DNA of 5,730 nucleotides from contig RDYO01000030.1 of assembly GCA_004293385.1 (NCBI GenBank), positions 1 to 5,730 of the forward strand, given 5' to 3'. The stretch comes from Verrucomicrobiota bacterium. GTDB lineage: Bacteria; Verrucomicrobiota; Verrucomicrobiia; Opitutales; UBA953. Below the pieces are notes generated by a model. It did no database searches and was not told the origin of the DNA. It saw only the letters and a program-made list of their open reading frames with translations. Positions 1 through 5,708 of this stretch are shown piece by piece. The translations under genes and the position numbers were made by a program. How positions within the stretch are numbered: the stretch's first letter is position 1; every line of letters begins with the position of its first letter.

Positions 1-2
1 TC

Positions 3-332
3 GTCGTGACTTACCGCGGGCCGAGCCCGGCGCAGCTCGCCGCCGTCTCCGCCGCGGCCGCCCCGCAGACGAGCGTCGGCGGTCCGACCGGCGGCATGCC
101 GCAGAACCTCACGCCGGAGCAGGTCGAAGCTTTCCGCCAGCAGATGCGCGAGCGCTTCGGCAAGCGCGGACAGGACGGCTCGACGGACGGACGCAGCCGC
201 GGACAGGACGGCTCGACGGACGGACGCAGCCGCGGCCCGGACGTCACGACGAACGGCAAGACCCCGAAGAACGCCGCGCCCGTCGCGCCGGCCAACACCA
301 CCAAGCAACCCAAGGCCCCCAAGGTCCGCTGA
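3..332 (+). CDS. C-terminal fragment of an unidentified protein upstream of gspG
   Basis: The frame is open to the left edge (a GTC codon at 3-5 precedes the GTG at 6), so this is most likely the 3' end of a longer gene and not a small gene starting at 6. Codons are strongly G/C-ending, as in the genes downstream. The visible 109 residues begin with VVTYRG, which could be the last beta strand of a folded domain. An Ala-rich linker follows, then a predicted helix (LTPEQVEAFRQQMRERFGK, about residues 37-55), then a Gly/Asp/Arg/Ser-rich stretch with two identical 11-residue repeats, and a Lys/Pro/Ala tail ending PKVR. It stops 10 bp before gspG, so it is probably in the same operon and may be another T2SS part, for example a GspC/PulC-like or secretin-type protein with a disordered C-terminus. 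It does not look like the hydrophobic C-terminus of GspF, the usual gspG neighbour. The family is not recognised. Confidence 0.6.
   Translation, partial: VVTYRGPSPAQLAAVSAAAAPQTSVGGPTGGMPQNLTPEQVEAFRQQMRERFGKRGQDGSTDGRSRGQDGSTDGRSRGPDVTTNGKTPKNAAPVAPANTTKQPKAPKVR
168..233 (+). repeat. Perfect 33-bp tandem duplication (2 copies) in the upstream coding region
   Basis: Units at 168-200 and 201-233 are identical base for base. The unit length is a multiple of three and the units are in phase with codons, so each copy encodes GQDGSTDGRSR. A partial third copy may be hinted at by the following Gly-Pro-Asp. The identity at synonymous positions points to a recent duplication in a disordered tail. 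Confidence 0.93.
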
Positions 333-342
333 TTTTTCCTCC

Positions 343-789
343 ATGACCACCGTCCAGAAAACCACCGCCCGCCGTCTGCGCAAGGGCTTCACCCTGCTCG
401 AGATCCTGATCGCCGTCGCGATCGTCGGCATGCTCGTCGGCCTCGCCGTCACGAACACCGACAAGATCCTCGGCCAGAGCCAGGAAGGCGTCGCCAAGCT
501 CTTCGTCAACGAATCGCTCAAGACCTCCCTCGTGCGCTACCGCATCGACAACGGCGACTACCCGTCGACCGAAGAAGGCATCAAGGCCCTGATCAGCGCG
601 CCGGAAGGCAAGTCCGACAAGTGGCGCGGTCCTTACATGGAAGCCAAGGGCGGGCGCTCGCCGCTCGACCCGTGGAACCAGGAATACCAGTACCGCTACC
701 CGGGCACCAAGAACACCGAGAGCTACGACCTGTTCTCGATGGGCCGCGACAAGAAGCCGGACACCGAAGACGACATCGGCAACTGGTGA
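343..789 (+). CDS. gspG: Type II secretion system major pseudopilin GspG
   Basis: GspG is the most abundant pseudopilin. After cleavage and N-methylation by the prepilin peptidase it polymerises into the periplasmic pseudopilus that drives substrates through the outer-membrane secretin. The 148-residue product, a usual length, has a 15-residue basic leader (RRLRKG) cut before F16, the mature sequence FTLLEI with Glu at mature position +5 (E20), and a hydrophobic helix to about residue 38. The globular part carries the family hallmarks: YRIDNGDYPSTEEGIKAL (about 71-88), a WRGPYM motif, LDPWNQEYQYRYPG (about 108-121), and the Asp-rich C-terminal loop YDLFSMGRDKKPDTEDDIGNW, which corresponds to the known calcium-binding loop (candidate ligands among D136, D140, D143 and D144). 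ATG at 343 is chosen because it gives a standard leader. No Shine-Dalgarno is visible; the upstream bases are pyrimidine-rich (tttttcctcc). Its stop overlaps the gspH start. Confidence 0.97.
   Translation: MTTVQKTTARRLRKGFTLLEILIAVAIVGMLVGLAVTNTDKILGQSQEGVAKLFVNESLKTSLVRYRIDNGDYPSTEEGIKALISAPEGKSDKWRGPYMEAKGGRSPLDPWNQEYQYRYPGTKNTESYDLFSMGRDKKPDTEDDIGNW
786..789 (+). promoter_or_regulatory. gspG stop / gspH start overlap (GTGA), probable translational coupling
   Basis: The TGA of gspG (787-789) shares bases with the GTG start of gspH (786-788). No purine-rich ribosome binding site lies in the 20 bases before it, so gspH is probably translated by ribosomes terminating on gspG. The same arrangement, as ATGA, recurs at 1325-1328, 1978-1981, 2619-2622, 3860-3863 and 5014-5017. 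Confidence 0.8.
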
Positions 790-1328
790 AGCCGGACGCG
801 CAGCATCGATCCGGCCAGCCGGAGCGCCGCGGCTTCACCTTGCTGGAGACGCTGCTCGTCCTCGGCCTGATCAGCATGCTGGCGGCCGTGCTCGTGGGCG
901 GATCGGCGCAGCTCCTCAAGGGCACCGCGCGTTCGGACCCGGAAGACGCGCTCATGGCGATGCTGCAGACCTTGCGTCGGCAGGCCGTCGAACGCGGCCA
1001 GATCCTCGAGCTCATGCCCGCGGACACCTCCGACGAGGACGGCCCGGACTTCATCTGGGCTTTTGAGAACGCGCCGGAAGACGCCGCCCCGCACGAGGAG
1101 AAACTCCCGAAGGTGGAAGGCGTGGCCGTGAAGATCCTCGCGCCCGAGACCATCGGGGCGATCCTGCTCGGCGGCGTGGCGTCGGAAGAGCCGCTCGCGC
1201 GCCTGCGCTTCTATCCGGACGGCACGTGCGACCGCGTGCGACTGGACATCCGCCGCAACGACGAGCGGCGCCTCGTGCCCATCGACCCCCTCACCTGCGC
1301 GCCCTTGCCGGCCATCGACGCCAAATGA
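786..1328 (+). CDS. gspH: Type II secretion minor pseudopilin GspH
   Basis: GspH is a minor pseudopilin near the pseudopilus tip. The start is set at GTG 786, inside the gspG stop (GTGA, 786-789). It gives 180 residues with a 16-residue leader ending ERRG, cleavage before F17, FTLLETLLVLGLISMLAAVLV as the hydrophobic helix and Glu at +5 (E21). The frame is open further upstream to 621, but that part only shadows gspG. The beta-rich C-terminal region contains RLRFYPDGTCDRVRLDI (about 140-156), matching the family's 'F-P-D-G' strand motif, followed by VPIDPLTCAPLP, which resembles the usual 'D-x-L-T-G' ending but with Cys in place of Gly. C148 and C171 could form a disulfide in the periplasm. 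The middle part (about 85-105) is acidic and poorly conserved, as is common for GspH. It could also be labelled a generic prepilin-type protein, but its position between gspG and gspI supports GspH. Confidence 0.88.
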   Translation: MKPDAQHRSGQPERRGFTLLETLLVLGLISMLAAVLVGGSAQLLKGTARSDPEDALMAMLQTLRRQAVERGQILELMPADTSDEDGPDFIWAFENAPEDAAPHEEKLPKVEGVAVKILAPETIGAILLGGVASEEPLARLRFYPDGTCDRVRLDIRRNDERRLVPIDPLTCAPLPAIDAK

Positions 1329-1981
1329 GACGCCGCGGCTTCACCCTCATCGAAGTGCTCATGAGCCTCGCGATCTTCGCGCTGGCCGCCGTGAGCCTGG
1401 GCGCCGCGTATTCGAACGTCCTCATGAGCCGCCTCGCGCTCAAGCAGGACGAACAACGGCTCGATGACCAGGCCCGCTGCCGCGCGGCGCTGCTCGAGAC
1501 CCCGGGCTTCGACGACGTCGAGTCCGGCGGCGAGATCCACCTGCCGGGCGACCGCACCGCGCGCTGGCAGGGCAAGATCGAGGCGACCTCCGTCAGCGAC
1601 CTCTTCGCCGTGCAGCTGACGGCCGAGATCGAACCGCCGGACGGCGGCGAAGCCGAAGAATTCACCGAGACGCGCATGCTCCTGCGCCCCACGTGGTCGA
1701 TCCCCGCCGACCGGCAGAAGATCCGCGACGAAGCGCGGCAGCGGCTCCTGCAGGAGCGCGGCTACAAGGAAGCCGACGGCAACTCCGCGTTCATCAGCAC
1801 GCCCACGCGCGGCAAGAAACTCGTCCCCTCCAACCCCGGCGCCAAGGGAGCGGCCGCTCGTCCGCCGGCCTCGACCGCACCGGGTGGCAAGAACAACGGC
1901 GGCAAAGGCGGCGCTCCCGGCAAAGGCGCCCCGCCTTCCCGTGCTCCGGCCCCGGCTCCCGCGCCGCGTCCCGCCCAATGA
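1325..1981 (+). CDS. gspI: Type II secretion minor pseudopilin GspI with extended low-complexity tail
   Basis: GspI is a minor pseudopilin that, in characterised systems, nucleates the tip complex with GspJ and GspK. The ATG at 1325 overlaps the gspH stop (ATGA). It gives 218 residues with a minimal leader MRRRG, cleavage before F6, FTLIEVLMSLAIFALAAVSLGA as the helix and Glu at +5 (E10). The helix continues into NVLMSRLALKQDEQRLDDQARC, as expected for the stalk. A beta-sheet part follows (about 65-125) ending RMLLRPTWS. GspI proteins are usually around 125 residues, so residues from about 130 are an extension: a charged helix (IPADRQKIRDEARQRLLQERG), then from about 170 a disordered Gly/Pro/Ala/Lys tail. 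ORFs further upstream in this frame are gspH shadow. No Shine-Dalgarno is visible, so translation is probably coupled to gspH. Confidence 0.92.
   Translation: MRRRGFTLIEVLMSLAIFALAAVSLGAAYSNVLMSRLALKQDEQRLDDQARCRAALLETPGFDDVESGGEIHLPGDRTARWQGKIEATSVSDLFAVQLTAEIEPPDGGEAEEFTETRMLLRPTWSIPADRQKIRDEARQRLLQERGYKEADGNSAFISTPTRGKKLVPSNPGAKGAAARPPASTAPGGKNNGGKGGAPGKGAPPSRAPAPAPAPRPAQ
1832..1978 (+). repeat. Gly/Pro/Ala/Lys low-complexity segment encoding the GspI tail
   Basis: About 49 codons encode a tail made almost only of Gly, Pro, Ala, Lys, Arg, Asn and Ser, ending APAPAPAPRPAQ. Imperfect GGCAAR-type repeats (GGK, GGKGG, GKG) occur at about 1883-1926, and Pro-Ala alternation fills 1940-1978. It is in frame throughout. 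It is probably an unstructured periplasmic extension. Confidence 0.75.
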
Positions 1982-2622
1982 GCCGCGCCTCCCGTCATCG
2001 CGGCTTCTCGCTGCTCGAGATGCTCGTCTCGCTCGCCCTGCTCGGGATCCTGATGGTCACGCTCAACACCTTCCTGTTCTCGATGAGCGAACTCTGGGGC
2101 GGGGGCCGCGACCAGCGGCTCTTCGACCAGCACTCGCGGGCGGCGACCGCGCTCGTGCGTCGGGCCTTCGCGGAAGCCACGCTCGGCCCCGGCTCTTCCG
2201 GCGTCGCGCTCAAGGACGTGGACAACGGCTCGGGCACGACCGAACCGCGGCTCGGCTTCCTGCTGCCGGACGCCGGCCGTCTGGCCGACTGGCCGGAAGC
2301 GCCGCTACCCGACGTGGACTTCAACGTCTTCGTCGAGGAAGGCCGCGGGCTCGTCTTCCAGTGGCAGTCGCGCCTCGAGCTCGAACGCGACATCACCGAC
2401 CGGCACGAGACCGTGATCAGCCCCTTCGTCACCGGTCTGAAATTCGAATACTACGACCCCGAGCTCAAGACCTGGACCATCGAGGACGAACCCGTGCAGG
2501 AGCCGGCCAGCACTTCTTGGCGTAAGCCCGCCCGCGTGCATCTCGTCTTCGAGCGCGGCTCGCTCAAGACCACCAAGGTCCTCGACCTCCCCATCAAGCG
2601 CTCCGGCGCCACCGCCCCATGA
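1978..2622 (+). CDS. gspJ: Type II secretion minor pseudopilin GspJ
   Basis: GspJ pairs with GspI and GspK in the pseudopilus tip. The ATG at 1978 overlaps the gspI stop (ATGA) and gives 214 residues, close to the usual family length. The leader MSRASRHRG is cut before F10; the mature start FSLLEMLVSLALLGILMV has Glu at +5 (E14). The globular domain has the GspJ pattern: a long helix with a RAATALVRRAF segment (about 56-66), LGFLLPD, then late beta strands RGLVFQWQSRLELE and GLKFEYYDPELKTWTIEDE, and finally PARVHLVFERG. The 'Y-Y-D ... W ... P-x-x-V-x-L' layout near the C-terminus is typical of GspJ and separates it from GspH or GspI. Coding in this frame upstream of 1978 is shadow of gspI. 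There is no separate ribosome binding site. Confidence 0.93.
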   Translation: MSRASRHRGFSLLEMLVSLALLGILMVTLNTFLFSMSELWGGGRDQRLFDQHSRAATALVRRAFAEATLGPGSSGVALKDVDNGSGTTEPRLGFLLPDAGRLADWPEAPLPDVDFNVFVEEGRGLVFQWQSRLELERDITDRHETVISPFVTGLKFEYYDPELKTWTIEDEPVQEPASTSWRKPARVHLVFERGSLKTTKVLDLPIKRSGATAP

Positions 2623-3863
2623 AGCGTCGTCGCGGCTCCGTCATCATCGTCGTCCTCGTGCTCATCACGCTGGCCTCGCTGCTGCTGGCGCGGTTCATGG
2701 AGGACAACTCGCTCGAGCTCTCCATCGCCACGCATGAAGCGGACCGCCGCCGCCTGCGGGCGGACGCGCAGAGCGAACTCGAGCTGGCCTTGGCCGTCAT
2801 CGCCGAGATCCGTTCGATCGACCTCAACAAGATCCACGCGCCGAGCCAGGGCTTCGACGACCCGCACGCCTACGCCGGCTTCCCGCCGCGCGACGGGCTC
2901 CAGGTGCAGTTCGATTACGAGGACGAAACCGCCAAGCTGCCGCTGAGCGTCCTGACGAAGAACGACCTCATCCAGCTCCTGTATTCCCTCGGCATGGAGC
3001 AGCGCGACGCCGAGCGCGTCTCCGACGCCATCATCGCCTGGCAGAGCAAATCGTACGAGTCGCTCGAAGAGGAAGCCTCCGACGCCGCGTACCAGCGCGC
3101 GACGCTGTCGTTCCGTCCGGCGCGTCGCCCGATCCGCAGCTTCGAGGAGTTCCGCAGCATCGGCGTCGCCAAAGAGCTCTTCTTCGACGAACGCGGCCGG
3201 GCCACGCCGATCTTCCAGGCCTTCAAGGCGTGCGTCAGCCTCTACACCTTCCCGCAGGCCAACATCAACACCGCCTCGGACGCCGTGCTCCTCTCGCAGG
3301 GCCTGGATGAGAACCAGCTGGCGCTCATCCGCGAGCGGCAGACCGAGATCGGCCGCCGCATCGTGGGGACCCCGCCGTATTTCCGCGTCGCCGACGAAGT
3401 CCGCCGGCTCATCGGCGGGGGCGCCCCCCTGCAGAAGTTCGACGACGAGATCATCCTCATGTGGGTGCGGGTGACGGTGAAGGAAGGCCTCGCCAAGTGT
3501 CGCGTCAGCGCACTGGTCGCCATCCGGGAGGACGTCGCCTACCCCAGCGCCGCGGCGAATCCCGACACCAATCCGGACGTCGGCCTGAACGGCCGCTCCG
3601 CGACGGCCACGACCCCGCGAACGACGGGAACCTCGACAGCCGCTCCGCGGTCAACTACGAGAACTCCCACCCCTTACCTCACCCCCGGCATCGAACCGCC
3701 CGCCAACCTGGGCAAGTCGACCATGAGCGGCCGTGTCGCTAGCAACACGATCGCCTACCCCTTCCAGATCCTCGCCTGGGAGGAAGACAACGGAGCTCCG
3801 CCTGAGCCGAAGCCCCCCGCCGAAAATTCTGAAACCGCGGCCCCGCCCCCCCCCACCAAATGA
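2619..3863 (+). CDS. gspK: Type II secretion atypical pseudopilin GspK
   Basis: GspK is the large pseudopilin that caps the pseudopilus. The ATG at 2619 overlaps the gspJ stop (ATGA). The 414-residue product has leader MKRRRG and mature start SVIIVVLVLITLASLLLARF. Mature position +5 is Val, not Glu, which is a known property of GspK. Further hallmarks are the FDYEDETAKLPLS strand (about 94-106), an alpha-helical insert with LIQLLYSLGMEQRDAERVSDAIIAWQ, RPIRSFEEFRSI, and NINTAS at 215-220, matching the family N-[IV]-N-T-A helix-hairpin-helix motif. C205 and C294 are the only cysteines. Residues 329-352 (3603-3674) are a Thr/Pro/Arg-rich run that looks like a local frame swap; normal sequence resumes at YLTPGIEPP and ends in YPFQILAWEEDN plus a Pro-rich tail. 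E. coli GspK is about 325 residues, so this one is long. Confidence 0.93.
   Translation: MKRRRGSVIIVVLVLITLASLLLARFMEDNSLELSIATHEADRRRLRADAQSELELALAVIAEIRSIDLNKIHAPSQGFDDPHAYAGFPPRDGLQVQFDYEDETAKLPLSVLTKNDLIQLLYSLGMEQRDAERVSDAIIAWQSKSYESLEEEASDAAYQRATLSFRPARRPIRSFEEFRSIGVAKELFFDERGRATPIFQAFKACVSLYTFPQANINTASDAVLLSQGLDENQLALIRERQTEIGRRIVGTPPYFRVADEVRRLIGGGAPLQKFDDEIILMWVRVTVKEGLAKCRVSALVAIREDVAYPSAAANPDTNPDVGLNGRSATATTPRTTGTSTAAPRSTTRTPTPYLTPGIEPPANLGKSTMSGRVASNTIAYPFQILAWEEDNGAPPEPKPPAENSETAAPPPPTK
3602..3674 (+). other. Suspected pair of compensating single-base indels (frame swap) inside gspK
   Basis: In the gspK frame, 3603-3674 has 24 codons of which 9 end in A or T, including CGA, GGA, ACA, TCA and AGA, and the peptide is a Thr/Pro/Arg-rich run. 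In the -1 frame, 3602-3673 has 24 codons all ending in G or C (GAC, AAC, CGC, GTC, TAC, GAG), like the rest of the operon, encoding a Asp/Asn-rich peptide. Restoring one G at TCCGCG^GAC (about 3602) and removing one T at CCCCTTAC (3674-3675) would give continuous good coding from LNGRSA through SHP to YLTPG. The two copies of GCCGCTCCGCG (3592-3602 and 3639-3649) are 47 bp apart; the restored G makes that 48, placing both in the same frame (NGRSA and DSRSA). Confidence 0.72.
3846..3854 (+). repeat. C9 homopolymer just before the gspK/gspL overlap
   Basis: Nine consecutive C residues, read as three Pro codons, lie 5 nt before the gspL ATG. A one-base expansion, or a -1 slip on the tract, would take the gspK frame directly into the gspL frame with no intervening stop. 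It is a hot spot for replication slippage and for sequencing error. Confidence 0.9.
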
Positions 3864-5017
3864 CCACCCCCCTCAAGCGCATGTTCCAAGGCGCCCAGAC
3901 CCAGGAAGCCGCCATGCTGCCCGGCAACCGCTTCTTCGTCCGCCGCCTCGCGGTCGAAGGCGAAGACGTCCCCGGCCAGGTGAACCTCGCGCTCGAGGCC
4001 GTCTCCCCTTTCCCGCTCGAGCAGATGCTCGTCGGTTTCGTGACCTCGACGGACGGCAAGCAGGTGCTCGCGTACGCCGCGCATCGCCGCCGCTTCACCG
4101 CGGAGGAAAGCTTCGCGTGGCCGGAAGACTGCCAGGTCGTCCCGGAATTCCTCGCGCTGTGCGGACACCGCGCCGCCGCCGACGGCGTGATCGTGCACCG
4201 CGGCGAAGAACGCCTGACCGCGCTGGCCTGGAAGGCCGGCGAAGAACTCCCCGCCGCGATCGCCGTGGCCGAGCTCGCCGACACCGATGAAGCCGGCCTG
4301 GCCAAGGAAGCCGCCGCCCGCGCCGGACTCCCGGCCGACGTCGCCGTCGAGACCGTCGAAGGCGCCCTCTCCGGTTCGCTCGTCGAAGGCGCCCTCGTGC
4401 TGAAGCGCGAAGGCAACGGCACCTTCACCATCCCGAAGAAGGGCCTGGACGACTCCGACATCCGCGACACCGACTTCCTCGCCGAGCGCCGGAAGAAGGA
4501 GCGCCTGAACATGATCCTCTGGAACGCCGCGCGCCTCGGCGCCGCGGTGCTCGTCGTCTCGCTCCTGCTCGACATCGGGGGCTTCGTCATCGGCATGCGC
4601 TCCGGGACCCTGGAGGCCGCCAACGAGGACCGTCGCCCGCTCGTCGAAGACATCATCGAGTCGCAGAAGATCACGGACCGCATCCTCGAGCTCGGCGTCA
4701 AGCGCCTGCTCCCGATCGAGATGCTCGCGCTCGTGAACGAGAAGCGCCCCGCCACCGTCGAGTTCACCAACGTGCACTGCGAGCTCAAGAAGCCCAAGGA
4801 CAGCGTCCTGACCAAGCCGATCATGACCGTCGACGCCCGCACCCCGAACGCCGGTGACATCTCGGACTTCCTCAAGGCCGTGCAGTCGCTGCCGGAAGTC
4901 GAGTCCGTGACGAACAGCGAACCCCGCGTGCGCGACACCTCGACCACCTTCCGCCTCGAGATCACCTTCCGTCAGACCGCCCTCCTCAAGACGGCCGAAG
5001 CCCCCAAAGCCCAATGA
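3860..5017 (+). CDS. gspL: Type II secretion inner-membrane assembly protein GspL
   Basis: GspL recruits the ATPase GspE to the inner membrane and contacts GspM and the pseudopilins. The ATG at 3860 overlaps the gspK stop (ATGA). The 385-residue product is close to E. coli GspL in length. Residues 1-215 form a soluble, probably cytoplasmic actin-like domain; the segment FFVRRLAVEG ... LALEAVSPFPLEQM (about 25-56) carries the 'S-P-F-P' signature common to GspL/PilM domains. A basic stretch (ERRKKERLN, about 208-216) precedes one membrane helix at about 224-246 (LGAAVLVVSLLLDIGGFVIGM). A periplasmic part follows with a helix (RRPLVEDIIESQKITDRILELG) and a ferredoxin-like fold: ATVEFTNVHCEL, PIMTVDARTP, GDISDFLKAVQSLPEVESVTN and TTFRLEITFR. 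This resembles a PilN-type domain. Sequence identity to classic GspL looks low; assignment rests on domain order and locus. Confidence 0.82.
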   Translation: MTTPLKRMFQGAQTQEAAMLPGNRFFVRRLAVEGEDVPGQVNLALEAVSPFPLEQMLVGFVTSTDGKQVLAYAAHRRRFTAEESFAWPEDCQVVPEFLALCGHRAAADGVIVHRGEERLTALAWKAGEELPAAIAVAELADTDEAGLAKEAAARAGLPADVAVETVEGALSGSLVEGALVLKREGNGTFTIPKKGLDDSDIRDTDFLAERRKKERLNMILWNAARLGAAVLVVSLLLDIGGFVIGMRSGTLEAANEDRRPLVEDIIESQKITDRILELGVKRLLPIEMLALVNEKRPATVEFTNVHCELKKPKDSVLTKPIMTVDARTPNAGDISDFLKAVQSLPEVESVTNSEPRVRDTSTTFRLEITFRQTALLKTAEAPKAQ

Positions 5018-5577
5018 AACATTTCTTCTTCAGCCTGAAACCCCGCGAACGCTTCATGGCGCTCGCCGCCCTGCTCGTGGCCGCGACCCTGTGGTCGACC
5101 GGCGCGTGGGGCCGCGTGCAAGGCGGCTGGGACGCCTGGCGCCTCCTCGAAGAGGACGCCCTCGCGCAGAAGGCCACGCTCGCCAAGGAGCGCGAGGTCC
5201 GCAACGCGACCGCGGTCGCCGTGCAGGGACTCGACTCCGGCCATGGCTATGATCCCGCCAAGCTCGTCGCCGAAGCCGTCAACGCCACGCGCGACGCCGG
5301 CCTCAGCGCGAACACCGACGCCCCTAAGACGACCAAGTCCGGCAAGTTCGCGGTGCACTCGCTGCAGTTCAGCTGCCGCAAGGCGGACATCGGCAGCATC
5401 CTCCGTTTCTACGACAGCGTGAAGGCGCGCGCGCCGTACCTCGCGATCGGCGACATGGTCATGACCACCGAACGCGGCGGCAACGGCACCGTGACTTTCA
5501 AGGCGACGCTCACCGCGCTCGAACTCATCGGCCAGATCCCCAGCGGGGTGAAGGCGGAGGGAGCGGAGGGTAAATAA
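5014..5577 (+). CDS. gspM: Type II secretion inner-membrane protein GspM (PilO-like)
   Basis: GspM is a bitopic inner-membrane protein that binds GspL and stabilises the assembly platform. The ATG at 5014 overlaps the gspL stop (ATGA) and gives 187 residues, slightly longer than E. coli GspM. A short cytoplasmic N-terminus (MKHFFFSLKPRERF) with the family-like 'P-R-E-R' pattern precedes one membrane helix (about 14-32, MALAALLVAATLWSTGAW). A helical stretch follows (WDAWRLLEEDALAQKATLAKERE, about 39-61), then a ferredoxin-like domain (about 78-175) with YDPAKLVAEAVNATRDAGL, FAVHSLQFSCRKADIGSILRFYDSV and GTVTFKATLTALEL. The last residues, KAEGAEGK, are encoded by a 9-bp tandem repeat that merges into the repeat-rich spacer. 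It is the last gene of the visible operon. PilO-like is an alternative label, but the pseudopilin context favours GspM. Confidence 0.8.
   Translation: MKHFFFSLKPRERFMALAALLVAATLWSTGAWGRVQGGWDAWRLLEEDALAQKATLAKEREVRNATAVAVQGLDSGHGYDPAKLVAEAVNATRDAGLSANTDAPKTTKSGKFAVHSLQFSCRKADIGSILRFYDSVKARAPYLAIGDMVMTTERGGNGTVTFKATLTALELIGQIPSGVKAEGAEGK
5554..5571 (+). repeat. 9-bp tandem repeat at the 3' end of gspM
   Basis: GCGGAGGGA (5554-5562) is followed directly by GCGGAGGGT (5563-5571), one mismatch. It encodes Ala-Glu-Gly twice just before the TAA stop. It resembles the purine-rich repeats of the spacer that follows. Confidence 0.85.
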
Positions 5578-5583
5578 AGAGAA

Positions 5584-5615
5584 GGCCGGAGGGCACGAGG
5601 GCCGGAGGGCACGAG
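5584..5615 (+). repeat. Perfect 16-bp tandem duplication downstream of gspM
   Basis: GGCCGGAGGGCACGAG occurs at 5584-5599 and again, with no spacer, at 5600-5615. Confidence 0.93.
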
Positions 5616-5626
5616 TAAGAGGCCCG

Positions 5627-5642
5627 GAGGCTCAGAGGCTCG
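5627..5642 (+). repeat. 8-bp imperfect tandem duplication in the spacer
   Basis: GAGGCTCA (5627-5634) is followed by GAGGCTCG (5635-5642). A similar 7-bp step, ACCGGAG then ACCGGAT, sits at 5674-5687. Confidence 0.8.
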
Positions 5643-5708
5643 GTGGACCAGAGAGAATCGGGCTCAAGGGGGAACCGGAGACCGGATGGTTGGCTGGGGA
5701 TGTATTTT

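Noticed and set aside
6..332. A complete small gene starting at GTG 6
   Set aside because: The frame is open to the window edge and there is no ribosome binding site in view, so a truncated longer gene is more likely.
331..342. Promoter or ribosome binding site in the gap before gspG
   Set aside because: The 10-bp gap is TTTTTCCTCC-like, with no GGAGG on the plus strand and no room for a promoter. A -35/-10 pair was not evident in the coding region before it.
621..785. Upstream extension of the gspH frame from an ATG at 621
   Set aside because: It overlaps gspG and would place 71 residues before the prepilin cleavage site. The GTG at 786 gives a normal short leader.
593..1153. Long minus-strand ORF across gspG/gspH, and similar minus-strand ORFs at 1211-1978, 3739-4965 and 3755-5014
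   Set aside because: They lie antisense to well-supported pseudopilin, GspK and GspL genes. Their Arg/Ser/Ala- or Gly/Glu/His-rich translations are typical of antisense frames in high-GC DNA. No family motif is visible.
3461..3742. A separate small gene overlapping gspK in another frame
   Set aside because: Only 3602-3673 of it has coding-like codons; the rest is Arg-rich shadow. The local signal is better explained by two compensating indels in gspK.
5674..5687. CCGG-AGA-CCGG as a terminator hairpin
   Set aside because: Only a 4-bp stem with a 3-nt loop and no T tract after it; it is better read as a 7-bp direct repeat.
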